Part shown: piece by piece, positions 24,826-34,025 of the stretch
How the letters are laid out: each line of letters opens with the position of its first letter
Position numbering within the stretch: the stretch's first letter is position 1
Assembly (NCBI GenBank): GCA_030448005.1
Contig: JAUJNT010000005.1
Coordinates: 171,062-235,061, forward strand
Reading direction: 5' to 3'
DNA: 64,000 bases
DNA from: Thermoleophilaceae bacterium
GTDB lineage: Bacteria; Actinomycetota; Thermoleophilia; Solirubrobacterales; Thermoleophilaceae
The notes under the pieces: generated by a model
Databases searched by the model: none
Told to the model about the DNA's origin: nothing
Seen by the model: the letters and a program-made list of their open reading frames with translations, nothing else
Position numbers and translations under genes: made by a program

Positions 24826-26748
24826 ATGGAGCTGGCTTTTGTCCTGGCGCGCCGCCAGAACCACTTCTTCGTGGAAACGGTTGCCGCGATCCGCGACGAG
24901 CTAGATCAGATCGGTGTGTCATCGAGTGTTCACACCGGGAGCTATCCGACCGAGCGCGACGATCTCATCTACGTCCTGATCCCGCCACACGAATGGTTCA
25001 GCCTGGAGGGTTGGCGGGCGCCTCCCACCACCAACCAGCTCGCCCGGACCATCTTCATCTGCGCGGAGCAGCCCGGAACCACGTTCTTCGAAGACGACGT
25101 ACGCCTTGGCCCATTGGCGGGCGGCGTGTTCGATATCAACGCCGGCTCCATTCGGGAGCTCCGGCGACGGGGGGTGCCCGGCGCGCGACCTCTGCGCCTG
25201 GGATGGACTCGCACCTGGGCGCACGCGCCCGTGGGCCCGGACGGCATGCCCGATCCTCAGGCCGAACGCGACATCGATGTGCTTCACCTCGGGATCTTCA
25301 GCGACCGAAGGGCGATCTCGTTGGCGGCGGGCGCTCGCTGGCTCTCGGAGTGGCGCTGCCATCTGGTTCTCGGCGACCAGGAGGGACCGAACGCGAAGGA
25401 CAAGGCCAACTTCGCCACCGGCGATTCCAAGTGGGATCTCCTGACGCGGTCGAGGCTGCTGCTGAACATCCACGTATCGGAGCGTCCGTACTTCGAGTGG
25501 ATGCGCGTGGTGCAGGCAATCGGCTGCGGATGCTCGATCGTCAGTGAGCACTCCGTAGGCGAGGATCCGCTCGTACCCGGCGAGCACTTCCTGTCCGCGC
25601 GTTCGGAAGCACTGGGGCTGGTCGCACACGGGCTCCTCTCGAACGAGGAGCTGCGGGCGCTGATCTCCCGCCGCGCCTACCATTTCCTGCGCACCGAGCT
25701 CCCCTTCTCGGCGTCAGTGGCCGGGCTGGTCGAGATGGCTGAGGAGCTTGCCGCACGACGGCGTCGCGAGGGTCCGCGCAAGCCGCGGCAGCTTCCAGAG
25801 CTCGTGGTGCGACCTGTCTCCGACAGGGGTGCCCCTGGAGTGCCGACGCGGTACCCGGCCACGACGGCCGACAGCGAGTCCTCCGCGCTGCGCGCTGCGC
25901 TAAAGGACGTGCGCCTGGACCTGCTTCAGCTTGGGCGCGATGTCGCGCGCTTGCGGCGGGAGAGCGCTGCTGGGCGGCCGCTGCCGGCGGTCGAGGTGGA
26001 TCGAGCCTCAAGCGGGTATGGCCCCGCCAAGCCTCGGGTCACAGTGGTCACCCCCCTCTACAACCACGAGCACCACATCGAGGCCGCCTTGGACTCGGTT
26101 GCGCGAGGGCGCTACCAGGATCTCGAGTTGGTCGTGGTAGACGACGGGTCGACCGACGGATCGTTGGACGCCGCGCGGCGATTCGTGAAGGCCCACGAGG
26201 GTCTGGCAGTCCTGCTTCTGCGTCATCCCTGGAACCGCGGGCTCGGATCGGCGCGGAATACTGGCCTTGACTTCGCCCGGGGGGAGCTCGCGTTCATGCT
26301 CGACGCAGACAACGAGGTCTTTCCTCGGGGGCTCGCGCGGGTGGTCGAGGCACTCGACGACAAGCCGCACGCGGCGGCCGCCTACGGCATGCTCGGCATG
26401 TTCTCGAGTGAGGGGCCCGTGGGCCTTCGTTCCTACTATCCGTGGGAGCCCGAGCGGTTCAGGGCGGGCAACTTCATCGACGCGATGGCGTTGTGGCGGA
26501 CGTCGGTGATTCGTGGCCTGGGTGGCTATACCCGCGACGGCCGCCTACACGGGTGGGAGGATTACGACCTGTGGTGCCGGCTCGCCGAGAGCGGCGGGAC
26601 CGGCGAGCTGGTCCCGGAGGTGGTCGCGCGCTACCGGGTATCTCGCACGTCCATGCTGTCCCTCACGAACATCTCGGAGACGAACGCGCTGTCAGTGTTG
26701 ATCGAACGGTACCCGCGGGTGATGGCGGGCGTCGATCCGCCGGCGTAG
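24826..26748 (+). CDS. Two-domain glycosyltransferase: CgeB-like GT-B half plus GT2 half, copy 2
   Basis: 640 residues. The N-terminal half has LIPPHEWFSLEGW, a central LLLNIHVSERPYFEWMRVVQ with AIGCGCSIVSEHS and VPGEHFL (about 211-256), a typical GT-B donor-site region. A linker with a heptad helix (355-385) leads to GT2: RVTVVTPLYNHEHHIEAALD at 404, VVDDGSTDGS at 437-446, NRGLGSARN, FMLDADNEVFP (DAD 493-495) and WEDYDLWCRLAESG. The order of parts is the same as at 21144, although the N-terminal halves have diverged strongly. ATG at 24826 is clear, divergent from the methyltransferase gene. Confidence 0.86.
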   Translation: MELAFVLARRQNHFFVETVAAIRDELDQIGVSSSVHTGSYPTERDDLIYVLIPPHEWFSLEGWRAPPTTNQLARTIFICAEQPGTTFFEDDVRLGPLAGGVFDINAGSIRELRRRGVPGARPLRLGWTRTWAHAPVGPDGMPDPQAERDIDVLHLGIFSDRRAISLAAGARWLSEWRCHLVLGDQEGPNAKDKANFATGDSKWDLLTRSRLLLNIHVSERPYFEWMRVVQAIGCGCSIVSEHSVGEDPLVPGEHFLSARSEALGLVAHGLLSNEELRALISRRAYHFLRTELPFSASVAGLVEMAEELAARRRREGPRKPRQLPELVVRPVSDRGAPGVPTRYPATTADSESSALRAALKDVRLDLLQLGRDVARLRRESAAGRPLPAVEVDRASSGYGPAKPRVTVVTPLYNHEHHIEAALDSVARGRYQDLELVVVDDGSTDGSLDAARRFVKAHEGLAVLLLRHPWNRGLGSARNTGLDFARGELAFMLDADNEVFPRGLARVVEALDDKPHAAAAYGMLGMFSSEGPVGLRSYYPWEPERFRAGNFIDAMALWRTSVIRGLGGYTRDGRLHGWEDYDLWCRLAESGGTGELVPEVVARYRVSRTSMLSLTNISETNALSVLIERYPRVMAGVDPPA

Positions 26749-26755
26749 CGCGGAG

Positions 26756-27835
26756 CTAGCGAGCGCGCTTGTATGCGAAGTAGGCGGGCTTGCGCTGGCC
26801 CTCGTATGTCATGAGGCCGTCTGTGAGCCCACGTGGCACTGTGACCGGGTCGTCGAGAAGACCGATCCACCCGAGCCCCGCGATATAGGGCTCCTGGCGC
26901 GCGATCCGGTATGCGGCGCTCAAGAACCGCGCCTGCTGCGTTCGGCTGACGAAGAAATCGAAGGCGTAGTTCGCCCGGTCGGATGAGATCGTGTACTCGG
27001 ACAGCCAGAGCCGGGGTCCGCGGTGCCGGAAGGCGCGAGAGGTGCGCCTGTAGGCTCCTCTGACCTCGCTCGCAAAGGTGTCGATGTCGCTCATGTCCCG
27101 GGCGCCCGGAGAGCCGCGGTACCCGCGGAGGCGCAGGTCGGGAAACCGCGGTGAGAACGGGTTGTGCCCGTACCAGTCGAGCGGGGGGCGCTTGCCGTTT
27201 GCGAGGCGCATCCAGCGCACGAAGTCACGGGGTTTGACCGGGCCGAAGCTGAACGTCATGCCCCCGATCACGATGTTCCTTCGGCTGTCCCGCTTGAGGG
27301 CTCTGTACGCCGCGTTGAGCAGAGTGGCGTAGCGCCGCGGCCCGACCGGGCTGTTCGCCGGCAGAGGGCGGAAGACGGCGGCGCGATTGGTCTCACCCCA
27401 GACCATCCACAGGTTGACCGACGGGTATCGTCGGCTCGCCGCCGTCAGGAAGCGGGCGTAATCCGAGTTGTTCGGCGCCCACTGCGGGCCGCGACCACCG
27501 TTGGACCAGCGGGGAGAGCCCTTGACCATGATCGCCACTTTGATCCCGTAGCGGCGCCCTGCCCGGACGGCCGCGTCCACTTGCTTCGGCCAAGTGTACG
27601 CCGGATCGTCCGGGTTGGTGGGGTTCGCCGGACGCGACGGGGCGGCGTCGAGCCACTCCAGCTGTACCTGGAAGACTTGGGCTCCAAGGTCCCTGTAGAC
27701 GCGGAATGCCGGCGATCCGTCCGGCATCTCTACCGGCCCCCAGATGGCCTTGACGCTGCGCGCCGACGCCGTCGGCGGCAGGGCGCAAGCCAGCAGCAGG
27801 CAGACCACGCCAAGGATGATTGAAGTCTTTCTCAC
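26756..27835 (-). CDS. Secreted glycoside-hydrolase-like (GH-A clan type) protein
   Basis: 359 residues from GTG at 27835. Residues 1-25 form a signal peptide (basic VRKTS, hydrophobic LGVVCLLLACALPP, then ASA). The mature part looks like a TIM barrel: AGRRYGIKVAIMVKGSPRW, NLWMVWGETN (Glu148 at the place of the acid/base in WNEPN motifs) and LWLSEY (Glu280 at a nucleophile-like place). This suggests a GH39/GH5-like fold acting on extracellular polysaccharide, but the family cannot be fixed. The GTG was chosen because the decayed paralogue starts with ATG at the same place. It is downstream of the polymerase fusion on the same strand. Confidence 0.75.
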   Translation of the reverse strand: MRKTSIILGVVCLLLACALPPTASARSVKAIWGPVEMPDGSPAFRVYRDLGAQVFQVQLEWLDAAPSRPANPTNPDDPAYTWPKQVDAAVRAGRRYGIKVAIMVKGSPRWSNGGRGPQWAPNNSDYARFLTAASRRYPSVNLWMVWGETNRAAVFRPLPANSPVGPRRYATLLNAAYRALKRDSRRNIVIGGMTFSFGPVKPRDFVRWMRLANGKRPPLDWYGHNPFSPRFPDLRLRGYRGSPGARDMSDIDTFASEVRGAYRRTSRAFRHRGPRLWLSEYTISSDRANYAFDFFVSRTQQARFLSAAYRIARQEPYIAGLGWIGLLDDPVTVPRGLTDGLMTYEGQRKPAYFAYKRAR

Positions 27836-27920
27836 GGTGGTGCCAACAGCCGGGCTGGGGAAAGTTGCGCTCACTCGGTGGAGTGGCGCGGCACTCCTAA
27901 GTTATCTGCGGTCGGGTGCC

Positions 27921-30900
27921 TCAACGTGGTGGCAACCCAAACGCCTCGCGCGGATCGCGCGCCACCTTCTTGAGGCCCTCGTCGCGCGGGTTGAGCCTCG
28001 ACGCTCGACGGTAGGCCTTGCTGGCTTGAGCCAGGTCGCCTCGTCTAACCGCCAGGTCTCCAAGCAGGCCCCAGGTCACGAAATCGTGGGGCTCGCGCCG
28101 CGCGGCCTCGAGTAGTGACGCTCGGGCGCGGGGGTAGTCGTTCACTCGTGCGTAGGCCGACGCCCGGGCGTAGTAGGCCTGGAGTGATTCATCGTTCAGG
28201 GCCAGCGATTCTCCCGCCTTTTCAACCGCTGCCTTGGGATCCTCTTGTACGAGATCCTGGGCGTCTGCGCGGTACTTGTCGGCCAGAGTGGCCCGACCGA
28301 CCAGCACCGCGCCGGCCAGCACCACGAGAGCGCAGGCGCCGATGACGGCCAGCCGCAGCGGCGAGCGCTCGTTCCCGGCGAGAGCGCGCGTCCATGGCGC
28401 CACGAGCACCGCCGCGCCGCATAGTGCGATTCCGGTTACTCCCGGGATCAGGTGTAGCCAGTCGACGCTCGTGTGCACGGCCCAGACCAGAAACATGCCG
28501 CCGGCCGCAACGGTCAGACCGAGGTCGAGCCGGCTGTCCCGCGCGGCACGCACGCGGCGCGCGAAGCCGGCAAGGATCCCGCCCACAAAGAGGAGGAGCC
28601 CGAATCCGCCGACCAGGCCCAGTTCTCCGAGCGTCTGAAGCGGCAGGCTGTGCGCTTGGCGCACGTCCTCCAGAGTGCGACGCTCCAGGAAATAGGTGCG
28701 ATCGTAGTTACCCGCGCCGACGCCCTCGACCGGGTTGTCGGCGAACTGATTCACGGCCACCCGCCAGTAGTCATACCGGTTGCCGCCCCCCGAGGTGAAG
28801 CGAGTGCTCGTCTCTGCCGACGCGTCGGGATCGAGGTTCTGGAAAGCCCGAGCCTGATCTCGCACCTTGCCGATGGGATCGCCGACCGCCACGACGCCAC
28901 CGATCAAGATCACGGCCGCAATCCCAGCCAGTGCGACCCCCGAGGCCATGCCGAGCTCACGCGGCCGGGTCTCAGCTGCGCGTGCACAGACCCGCCGTGC
29001 AAGAGCCCACACCACCCCGGTGAGCAGGACCGTGCCCAGCAGTGCCACCACCGCGGTCCGGATGCTGGCTGGATCCGGAGCACCGGAACCAGAGGTGCTG
29101 TCATACACGTCCAGCAGGGGGCCCGCGGCAACGGCAACTCCGGCGGCGATCGCTATCAACACCCACAACCGCCCGTGCCGGCCCGGTAGGAGGGCCACGA
29201 GCACGACCGCGCTGACGATGACCGCCGGCAGGACCGCGCGGGTCTGGCAGAGCAACGTGAGCCCCACGAGCAGGGTTGCCATCCCCACCGCTGCTCCGGA
29301 CAGGGCGTGCGAGCGCGCTCGTTCGGCGAGCGCGACGAGCGGCCACAGCGCCAAGAGCAGGTAGCCCGCCTGACCGTTGACGTAGCCGAGCGGTTCGAAG
29401 AGCCGTTGCTGCAGGAAGAGATCCTCAGCACCGGGGGACAGCAGCCGCACACACAGGTAAAGGCCGAAGACCGCGACGGCTACGGTGGCCGCACCCACCA
29501 GCAGCACGCCCAAGCGGTCGTCACGAAGCAGAAGGACCAGCACCGCGAAGAGTGCCGCATAGAGCAACCACCGGTTGGCTTCGATCAACGCCTGGTCGGC
29601 CGATTCCGCCCAACCGATGGACAGCAGCGACCAGAGCCAGAGGAAGACGAGTCCCCCAACCGCGATGAGGGCTGAAGCCCGGGGCGCCGCCGGCCGGGCG
29701 ATGACGAGCCCCAGCAGTGCTGCCAGCACGAACAGGGCTACCGGGCCCCATACGGACAGGCGATAGAAGCCGAAGAACGCCGGGCTCAATCCGCAGATTG
29801 CGGGAATGAAGACGATGACGGCCCCCTCGACGAGGCTGGGCGAGCGCCGACCCCCCGGGCGGCCCGGGTCACCGACGGGCCTCGCCGGCCCGGGCTCACC
29901 GACCGGCGGTGCCGCGTTTGTCCGGTCGGGTGCCCACGAACGCGTCTCGAGCACCACCACCGCGGCGGTGGCGACCACGAACCAGATCGCCCACGCGGAG
30001 ACGATCGAGCCCTGCCCCAGTTCGATCACGCCGATCGCCAAGGCGCCCAGCAGGGCCTGGATCGTTCCAAGCGTGAGAGCCACCGTTCGCGCCGAGCCCA
30101 GCCGCGTGGCCAGCCGATGCGTCATGTGGTCGCGCCCGCCCATGAGCAGCGGCACAGCGGCGCGCCGGCGGGAGATCATCACGAGCGCGGTGTCCACCAC
30201 AGGTAGACCCGCGAGGATCAGCGCCGCCAACACCCCGGGCAGGCCGATGCCGCCGCCGTTCGGCAGCGCCATGATCGTGGCGGCCACCACGAACCCCACC
30301 GGTAAGCTTCCGCCGTCGCCGAGGAAGATCCGTGCCGGGCCCGCGAGGTTGTACGGGAGAAACCCGGCGCAGGCCCCTGACATGCAGATGCACAGGATGG
30401 CCAGCTCCACGTCACCCTGGATCCACGCGAGGATCCCGGTGGCCATAGCCGTCACGGTGCCGACGGTGGCGGCGGCGCCGTCCATGTTGTCCATCAGGTT
30501 GAAGGCGTTCAGAAGGCCAACCACCCACAGGTTCGTGATCAGCAGATCGAGCGCACCCGACTCGAAGAGCGACCATCCGAGACCTGTGGCCCACAGCACG
30601 GTGGCCGCGCCGAACTCAACCGCGAGTCGCAGTGCCGGCGAGAGATTGAGCTTGTCGTCGACCGTGCCCAGGCACCAGATTCCGAACGTGCAGATGACGA
30701 TGGGCGACAGGCGAGACACCTCCCCTCCGAGCGTCACACCGGCCAGCAGGAATGCGGTCACCACCGCCGCGCCGCCGAGGTACGGCGTCGGGGAGCTATG
30801 GCCCTTGTAGCCGAATGGCCGGTCGTGAAAACCGGTCCTCCCCGCGACCGCGATCGCCACCGGCGTTGCCGCCAGCGAGGCCCCGAGCGCGAGCGCGAAG

Positions 30901-30929
30901 GCGACGATCAGGCGCGCTTCATCGGGCAA
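27921..30929 (-). CDS. Fused WecA/TagO-like phosphoglycosyltransferase, O-antigen polymerase/ligase and TPR protein
   Basis: One uninterrupted 1002-codon frame. Residues 1-330 carry all polyprenyl-phosphate sugar-1-phosphate transferase motifs: HSSPTP (44-49), DD at 91-92, NAFNLMDNMDG (141-151), FLGDGGS (202-208) and RDHMTHRL (266-273). A Pro/Gly-rich linker (332-365) follows. Residues 366-860 are a second set of about 10-12 membrane helices with the Wzy_C/O-antigen-ligase region ending AHSLPLQTLGELGLVGG (from 759). Residues 885-985 form TPR-like helices (ALNDESLQAYYARASAYARV, GDLAQASKAYRRASRLNP). It would join initiation of lipid-linked units with their polymerisation or ligation. The C-terminal third has a decayed paralogue at 35775. 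Confidence 0.88.
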   Translation of the reverse strand: MPDEARLIVAFALALGASLAATPVAIAVAGRTGFHDRPFGYKGHSSPTPYLGGAAVVTAFLLAGVTLGGEVSRLSPIVICTFGIWCLGTVDDKLNLSPALRLAVEFGAATVLWATGLGWSLFESGALDLLITNLWVVGLLNAFNLMDNMDGAAATVGTVTAMATGILAWIQGDVELAILCICMSGACAGFLPYNLAGPARIFLGDGGSLPVGFVVAATIMALPNGGGIGLPGVLAALILAGLPVVDTALVMISRRRAAVPLLMGGRDHMTHRLATRLGSARTVALTLGTIQALLGALAIGVIELGQGSIVSAWAIWFVVATAAVVVLETRSWAPDRTNAAPPVGEPGPARPVGDPGRPGGRRSPSLVEGAVIVFIPAICGLSPAFFGFYRLSVWGPVALFVLAALLGLVIARPAAPRASALIAVGGLVFLWLWSLLSIGWAESADQALIEANRWLLYAALFAVLVLLLRDDRLGVLLVGAATVAVAVFGLYLCVRLLSPGAEDLFLQQRLFEPLGYVNGQAGYLLLALWPLVALAERARSHALSGAAVGMATLLVGLTLLCQTRAVLPAVIVSAVVLVALLPGRHGRLWVLIAIAAGVAVAAGPLLDVYDSTSGSGAPDPASIRTAVVALLGTVLLTGVVWALARRVCARAAETRPRELGMASGVALAGIAAVILIGGVVAVGDPIGKVRDQARAFQNLDPDASAETSTRFTSGGGNRYDYWRVAVNQFADNPVEGVGAGNYDRTYFLERRTLEDVRQAHSLPLQTLGELGLVGGFGLLLFVGGILAGFARRVRAARDSRLDLGLTVAAGGMFLVWAVHTSVDWLHLIPGVTGIALCGAAVLVAPWTRALAGNERSPLRLAVIGACALVVLAGAVLVGRATLADKYRADAQDLVQEDPKAAVEKAGESLALNDESLQAYYARASAYARVNDYPRARASLLEAARREPHDFVTWGLLGDLAVRRGDLAQASKAYRRASRLNPRDEGLKKVARDPREAFGLPPR

Positions 30930-31056
30930 GCTGCCGTTCCTTCACCGCGATCGAGTACGTTCATTTCCGCAAGAGTCCCCAGCCTTTTCCGGGATGCGCA
31001 TTCATGGTGCGCTCCATTGCCTATGTCCCACGCCGCCCATAAGGCGCGCACAGCGA

Positions 31057-32122
31057 GGTGCTGATGCTACCCACCTGACGAGCCGTCAGCGACCCCTTCA
31101 GGTAGGTATCACGCCTCCCGTACGGAAATCAGACGAGCCTTGCGGCGGGGATCTCAAGTCCTCCCTGGCGTTCGCTCTCGATGACATCGCCGAGGATCTG
31201 GTCGAGGTTCCGCGTTGGACTCCACCCAAGAACGCGCTCGATCTTCGAGAGGTCCGGAACCCGCCGCGGCATGTCTTCAAACCCCGGCTCGTAGGCATCG
31301 TCGTAGGGGACCAGGCTCACCTCTGACTCTGAGCCCGCCGCCTCTCGTACGCGGTGCCCAAGATCAAGGATCGAGATCTCCTCCGTGGAACCGACGTTGA
31401 AGACCTCCCCGGCGAGATCTTCCCTACTCATCAGGTCACACAGGGCCCTCACCACGTCACTCACATGGCAGAAGCAGCGGCTCTGGGTCCCGTCGCCATA
31501 GACGGTTATCGGCTTGCCCGCGAGTGCTTGGCGGGCGAAGCTGGGCACGACCATCCCGTACCGGCCAGTCTGGCGCGGCCCCACCGTGTTGAACAGACGG
31601 GCGACGACCACCGGAAGCTGCTTTTCCTTGAAGTAGGCGATCCCGAGATACTCGTCCAAGGCCTTTGAGCAGGCATACGCCCACCGGCCCATGTTCGTCG
31701 GCCCGAGCAGCAGATCTCCGTCTTCCCGAAACGGCAGCTTCTCTCCCTTGCCGTACACCTCGCTCGTCGAGGCGATCAAGACCGGCTTCTTCTTCTTGTT
31801 CGCAAGCCTGAGCACCACCTCGGTGCAATGCACGTTCGTCTCGATGGCGCGCACCGGACTCTCGACGATCAATTCGACGCCGACAGCCGCAGCGAGGTGG
31901 TAGACCACGTCCGCATCGTCGACCAGCTCGGCCACGATCGACGGAGCGCCCGCCGACTCGATCGTGTACCCGAAGGCATCCCTGTCCTTCAGGTGCCGGA
32001 TGTTGTCGATCGAGCCAGTCGAGAGGTCATCGAGGACGTGGACCCGATGGCCCCGCTCGAGCAGCTCGTCCGCCAGGTGAGAGCCGATGAAGCCCGCCCC
32101 GCCGGTAATCAGGAAACGCACT
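31057..32122. repeat. 1.07-kb direct repeat, copy 1 (epimerase gene and its 3' flank)
   Basis: By reading both copies against each other, this differs from 36982-38047 at six positions, about 99.4% identity, with a constant offset of 5925. The near-identity starts 72 bases beyond the epimerase stop and ends at its start codon. Sequence just outside is either only loosely related (left) or unrelated (right). Confidence 0.93.
31129..32121 (-). CDS. NAD-dependent nucleotide-sugar epimerase/dehydratase, copy 1
   Basis: A 330-residue extended SDR. TGGAGFIG at 6-13 binds NAD, STSEVYG at 118-124 includes the catalytic Ser/Thr, and YACSK at 149-153 is the YxxxK site; FNTVGPRQTGRYGMVVPSF and YGDGTQSRCFCHV are typical of UDP-glucuronate decarboxylase / GDP-mannose-dehydratase-like enzymes. 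The exact sugar cannot be decided. The start is GTG at 32121. The second copy at 37054 differs at only two residues (Gly263 to Asp and Ser269 to Thr). It is upstream of the polymerase fusion on the same strand. Confidence 0.9.
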   Translation of the reverse strand: MRFLITGGAGFIGSHLADELLERGHRVHVLDDLSTGSIDNIRHLKDRDAFGYTIESAGAPSIVAELVDDADVVYHLAAAVGVELIVESPVRAIETNVHCTEVVLRLANKKKKPVLIASTSEVYGKGEKLPFREDGDLLLGPTNMGRWAYACSKALDEYLGIAYFKEKQLPVVVARLFNTVGPRQTGRYGMVVPSFARQALAGKPITVYGDGTQSRCFCHVSDVVRALCDLMSREDLAGEVFNVGSTEEISILDLGHRVREAAGSESEVSLVPYDDAYEPGFEDMPRRVPDLSKIERVLGWSPTRNLDQILGDVIESERQGGLEIPAARLV

Positions 32123-32148
32123 GTCCTCCTCCATTAGTCCGCGCAGAT

Positions 32149-32731
32149 GCGCGCACGACGATCCGGGTGCCGGGCCTCGTCCCGGCCGATGACCTCGTCG
32201 AGCGCGACTTCAACCCGAGCGCCTCGAACGAGCTGTGGGTCGCCGACCTGAAGCAAGTCGAGACCGCAGAGGGCAAGCTCTACCTCGCCGCGGTCACCGA
32301 CTGCTTCTCGCGGCGGGTCGTCGGGTGGGCGAGGGAGGCCCACATGCGCGCAGAGCTCCTCGTCACCCGCGCTCGAGATGGCGCTCGCTCGCCGGCGCCC
32401 GCAGACCGGTGTGATCCATCACTCCGACCACGGATCGCAATACACCTCGCTCGCGTTCGGGCGCACCTGCCGCGAGGCGAGGATCGCGAAATCGATGGGA
32501 TCGGTAGGCGATTGTTTCGATAACGCTCTCGCCGAGTCCGTGTCGGCGACGCTCACCACGGAGCTGCTCGCCCGCAACCCGTTCGCCACCCGCGCCCAGG
32601 CGCGCACGGCGATCTTTGATACCTCGAGGCGTTCTACAGCCCGATCCGCCGCCACTCCTCACTCGGCAACATCTCACCCGCCGAGTACGAACGACGAGCC
32701 GCCCAGAACGCCGCCGTCCCGGTCCCCCGCC
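32149..32731 (+). pseudogene. IS3-family transposase (OrfB) relic
   Basis: The rve integrase core is present in pieces: ELWVADLKQVETAEGKLYLA with the first Asp, then after a frameshift near 32375 VIHHSDHGSQYTSLAFG with the second Asp and DNALAESVSATLTTELL with the Glu. After another shift near 32620, LEAFYSPIRRHSSLGNISP is the usual C-terminus. All DDE residues can be recognised, but OrfA, the OrfB N-terminus and the inverted repeats are gone. It lies between the two halves of the large duplication, starting 27 bases after the epimerase gene start. Confidence 0.85.
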
Positions 32732-32866
32732 TGACCCGCGGGGCCCGGCGACCGCCGCCCCCGCAGACAGCGCCCCGGCCATGGCCGGGGCGCTGTCCAA
32801 CCCAACCCCTACCTTCAAACCCAAGTCAACCCGTGTCCACGCGAACGGGGGAGGTCCACAGCGGGT

Positions 32867-33774
32867 CTACCGAGCCCGCTTGTAGGCGAAGTAAGCGGGC
32901 TTGCGCTTCCCCTCATGTGTCATGAGACCGAATGTGATACCCCCGGGCACGGTCACCGGTTCGTCAAAGAGGCCGATCCACCCAAGGCCCGCGATGTAGG
33001 GCTCGCGGCGCGCGATCCGGTAGCCCGCGCTCAGGAACCGCGCCTGCTGCGCCCGGCTGACGAAGAAGTCGAAATGGAGATTGGCCCGGTCCGAGGAGAT
33101 CGTGAACTCGGAAAGCCAGAGCCGCGATCCGCGCCTCCGGAAGGCGGGATACCGGCGCTTGTAGTCTGCCTGACCTCCGCAGCGAAGGTGTCGATGTCCC
33201 TCATGTCCCGGGCGCCCGGATAGCCGCGGAAGGGTGTGGCGGAGATCGGGAAAGCGCTGGGAAAACGGGTTGTGCCCATACCAGTCGAGCGGAGGTGGCT
33301 TTCCGTTTGGCAGGCGCATCCAGCGCAGGTAGTTACGGGGCCTGACGGGCCCGAAGCTCAAGGTCATGCCCCGATCACGATGTTCCTCGGTCTACGGCGC
33401 TTGAGCGCTCCGTATGCCGCGTTCAACAGGGTCGCATAGCGCCGCGGCCCGACGGGGTTGTTCGTCGGCAACGGCCGGAACACGGCGGCCCGGTTCGTCT
33501 CGCCCCAGATCATCCACAGGTTGACCGAGCCGTAACGCCGACTCGCTGCTGTGAGGAAGTTGGCGTAATCCGAGTTGTTGGGGGCCCGCGAGGACGACCA
33601 CCGTTGGCCCACGGCGGCGAACTCTTCACCATCACCGCGACCTTAATCCCATATCGGCGGCCCTCTCGAACGGCATCGTCCACAGATTGCCTTCACGCTT
33701 CGCACCGACGCGGTTGGGACCTCGGCACAGGCAAGCAGGCACACCATGCCCAGAGTGAGCAGTATCTGCCTCAT
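32867..33774 (-). pseudogene. Decayed copy of the secreted GH-like gene
   Basis: The signal peptide starts at ATG 33774 (MRQILLTLGMVCLLACAE) and the C-terminal part ends GKRKPAYFAYKRAR, just as in the intact paralogue at 26756. About 65 codons are missing after RSVKAI, and later parts (NLWMIWGETNRAAVFRPLP, LTFGPVRPRNY-like, LWLSEFTISSDRAN) are spread over different frames with at least two more shifts. The WGETN and LWLSE sites survive in the remnants. It is part of the duplicated block and non-functional as read. Confidence 0.88.
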
Positions 33775-34025
33775 CGAGGGTCTAAACGGCGAGGTCGGGG
33801 AGAGTTGCGGTTGGTGACGGAGGCGCTGGCTCATCGGCGCCGCGTTCGAGGCGTCCAAGCGTAACTCGTGCCCACGCACCGCTCCGGCCAGAACGGCAAG
33901 GGCGCAGGTCATGACCCCGGCCAACGAAGCACGATTCGTTGCTCTTCCTGTACCTCTTGCCGCCACCACGGCGCGAGGCGAACGGCTGCACCGCACAGAC
34001 CGCTGTCTGTGCATAATGCCTTCTC

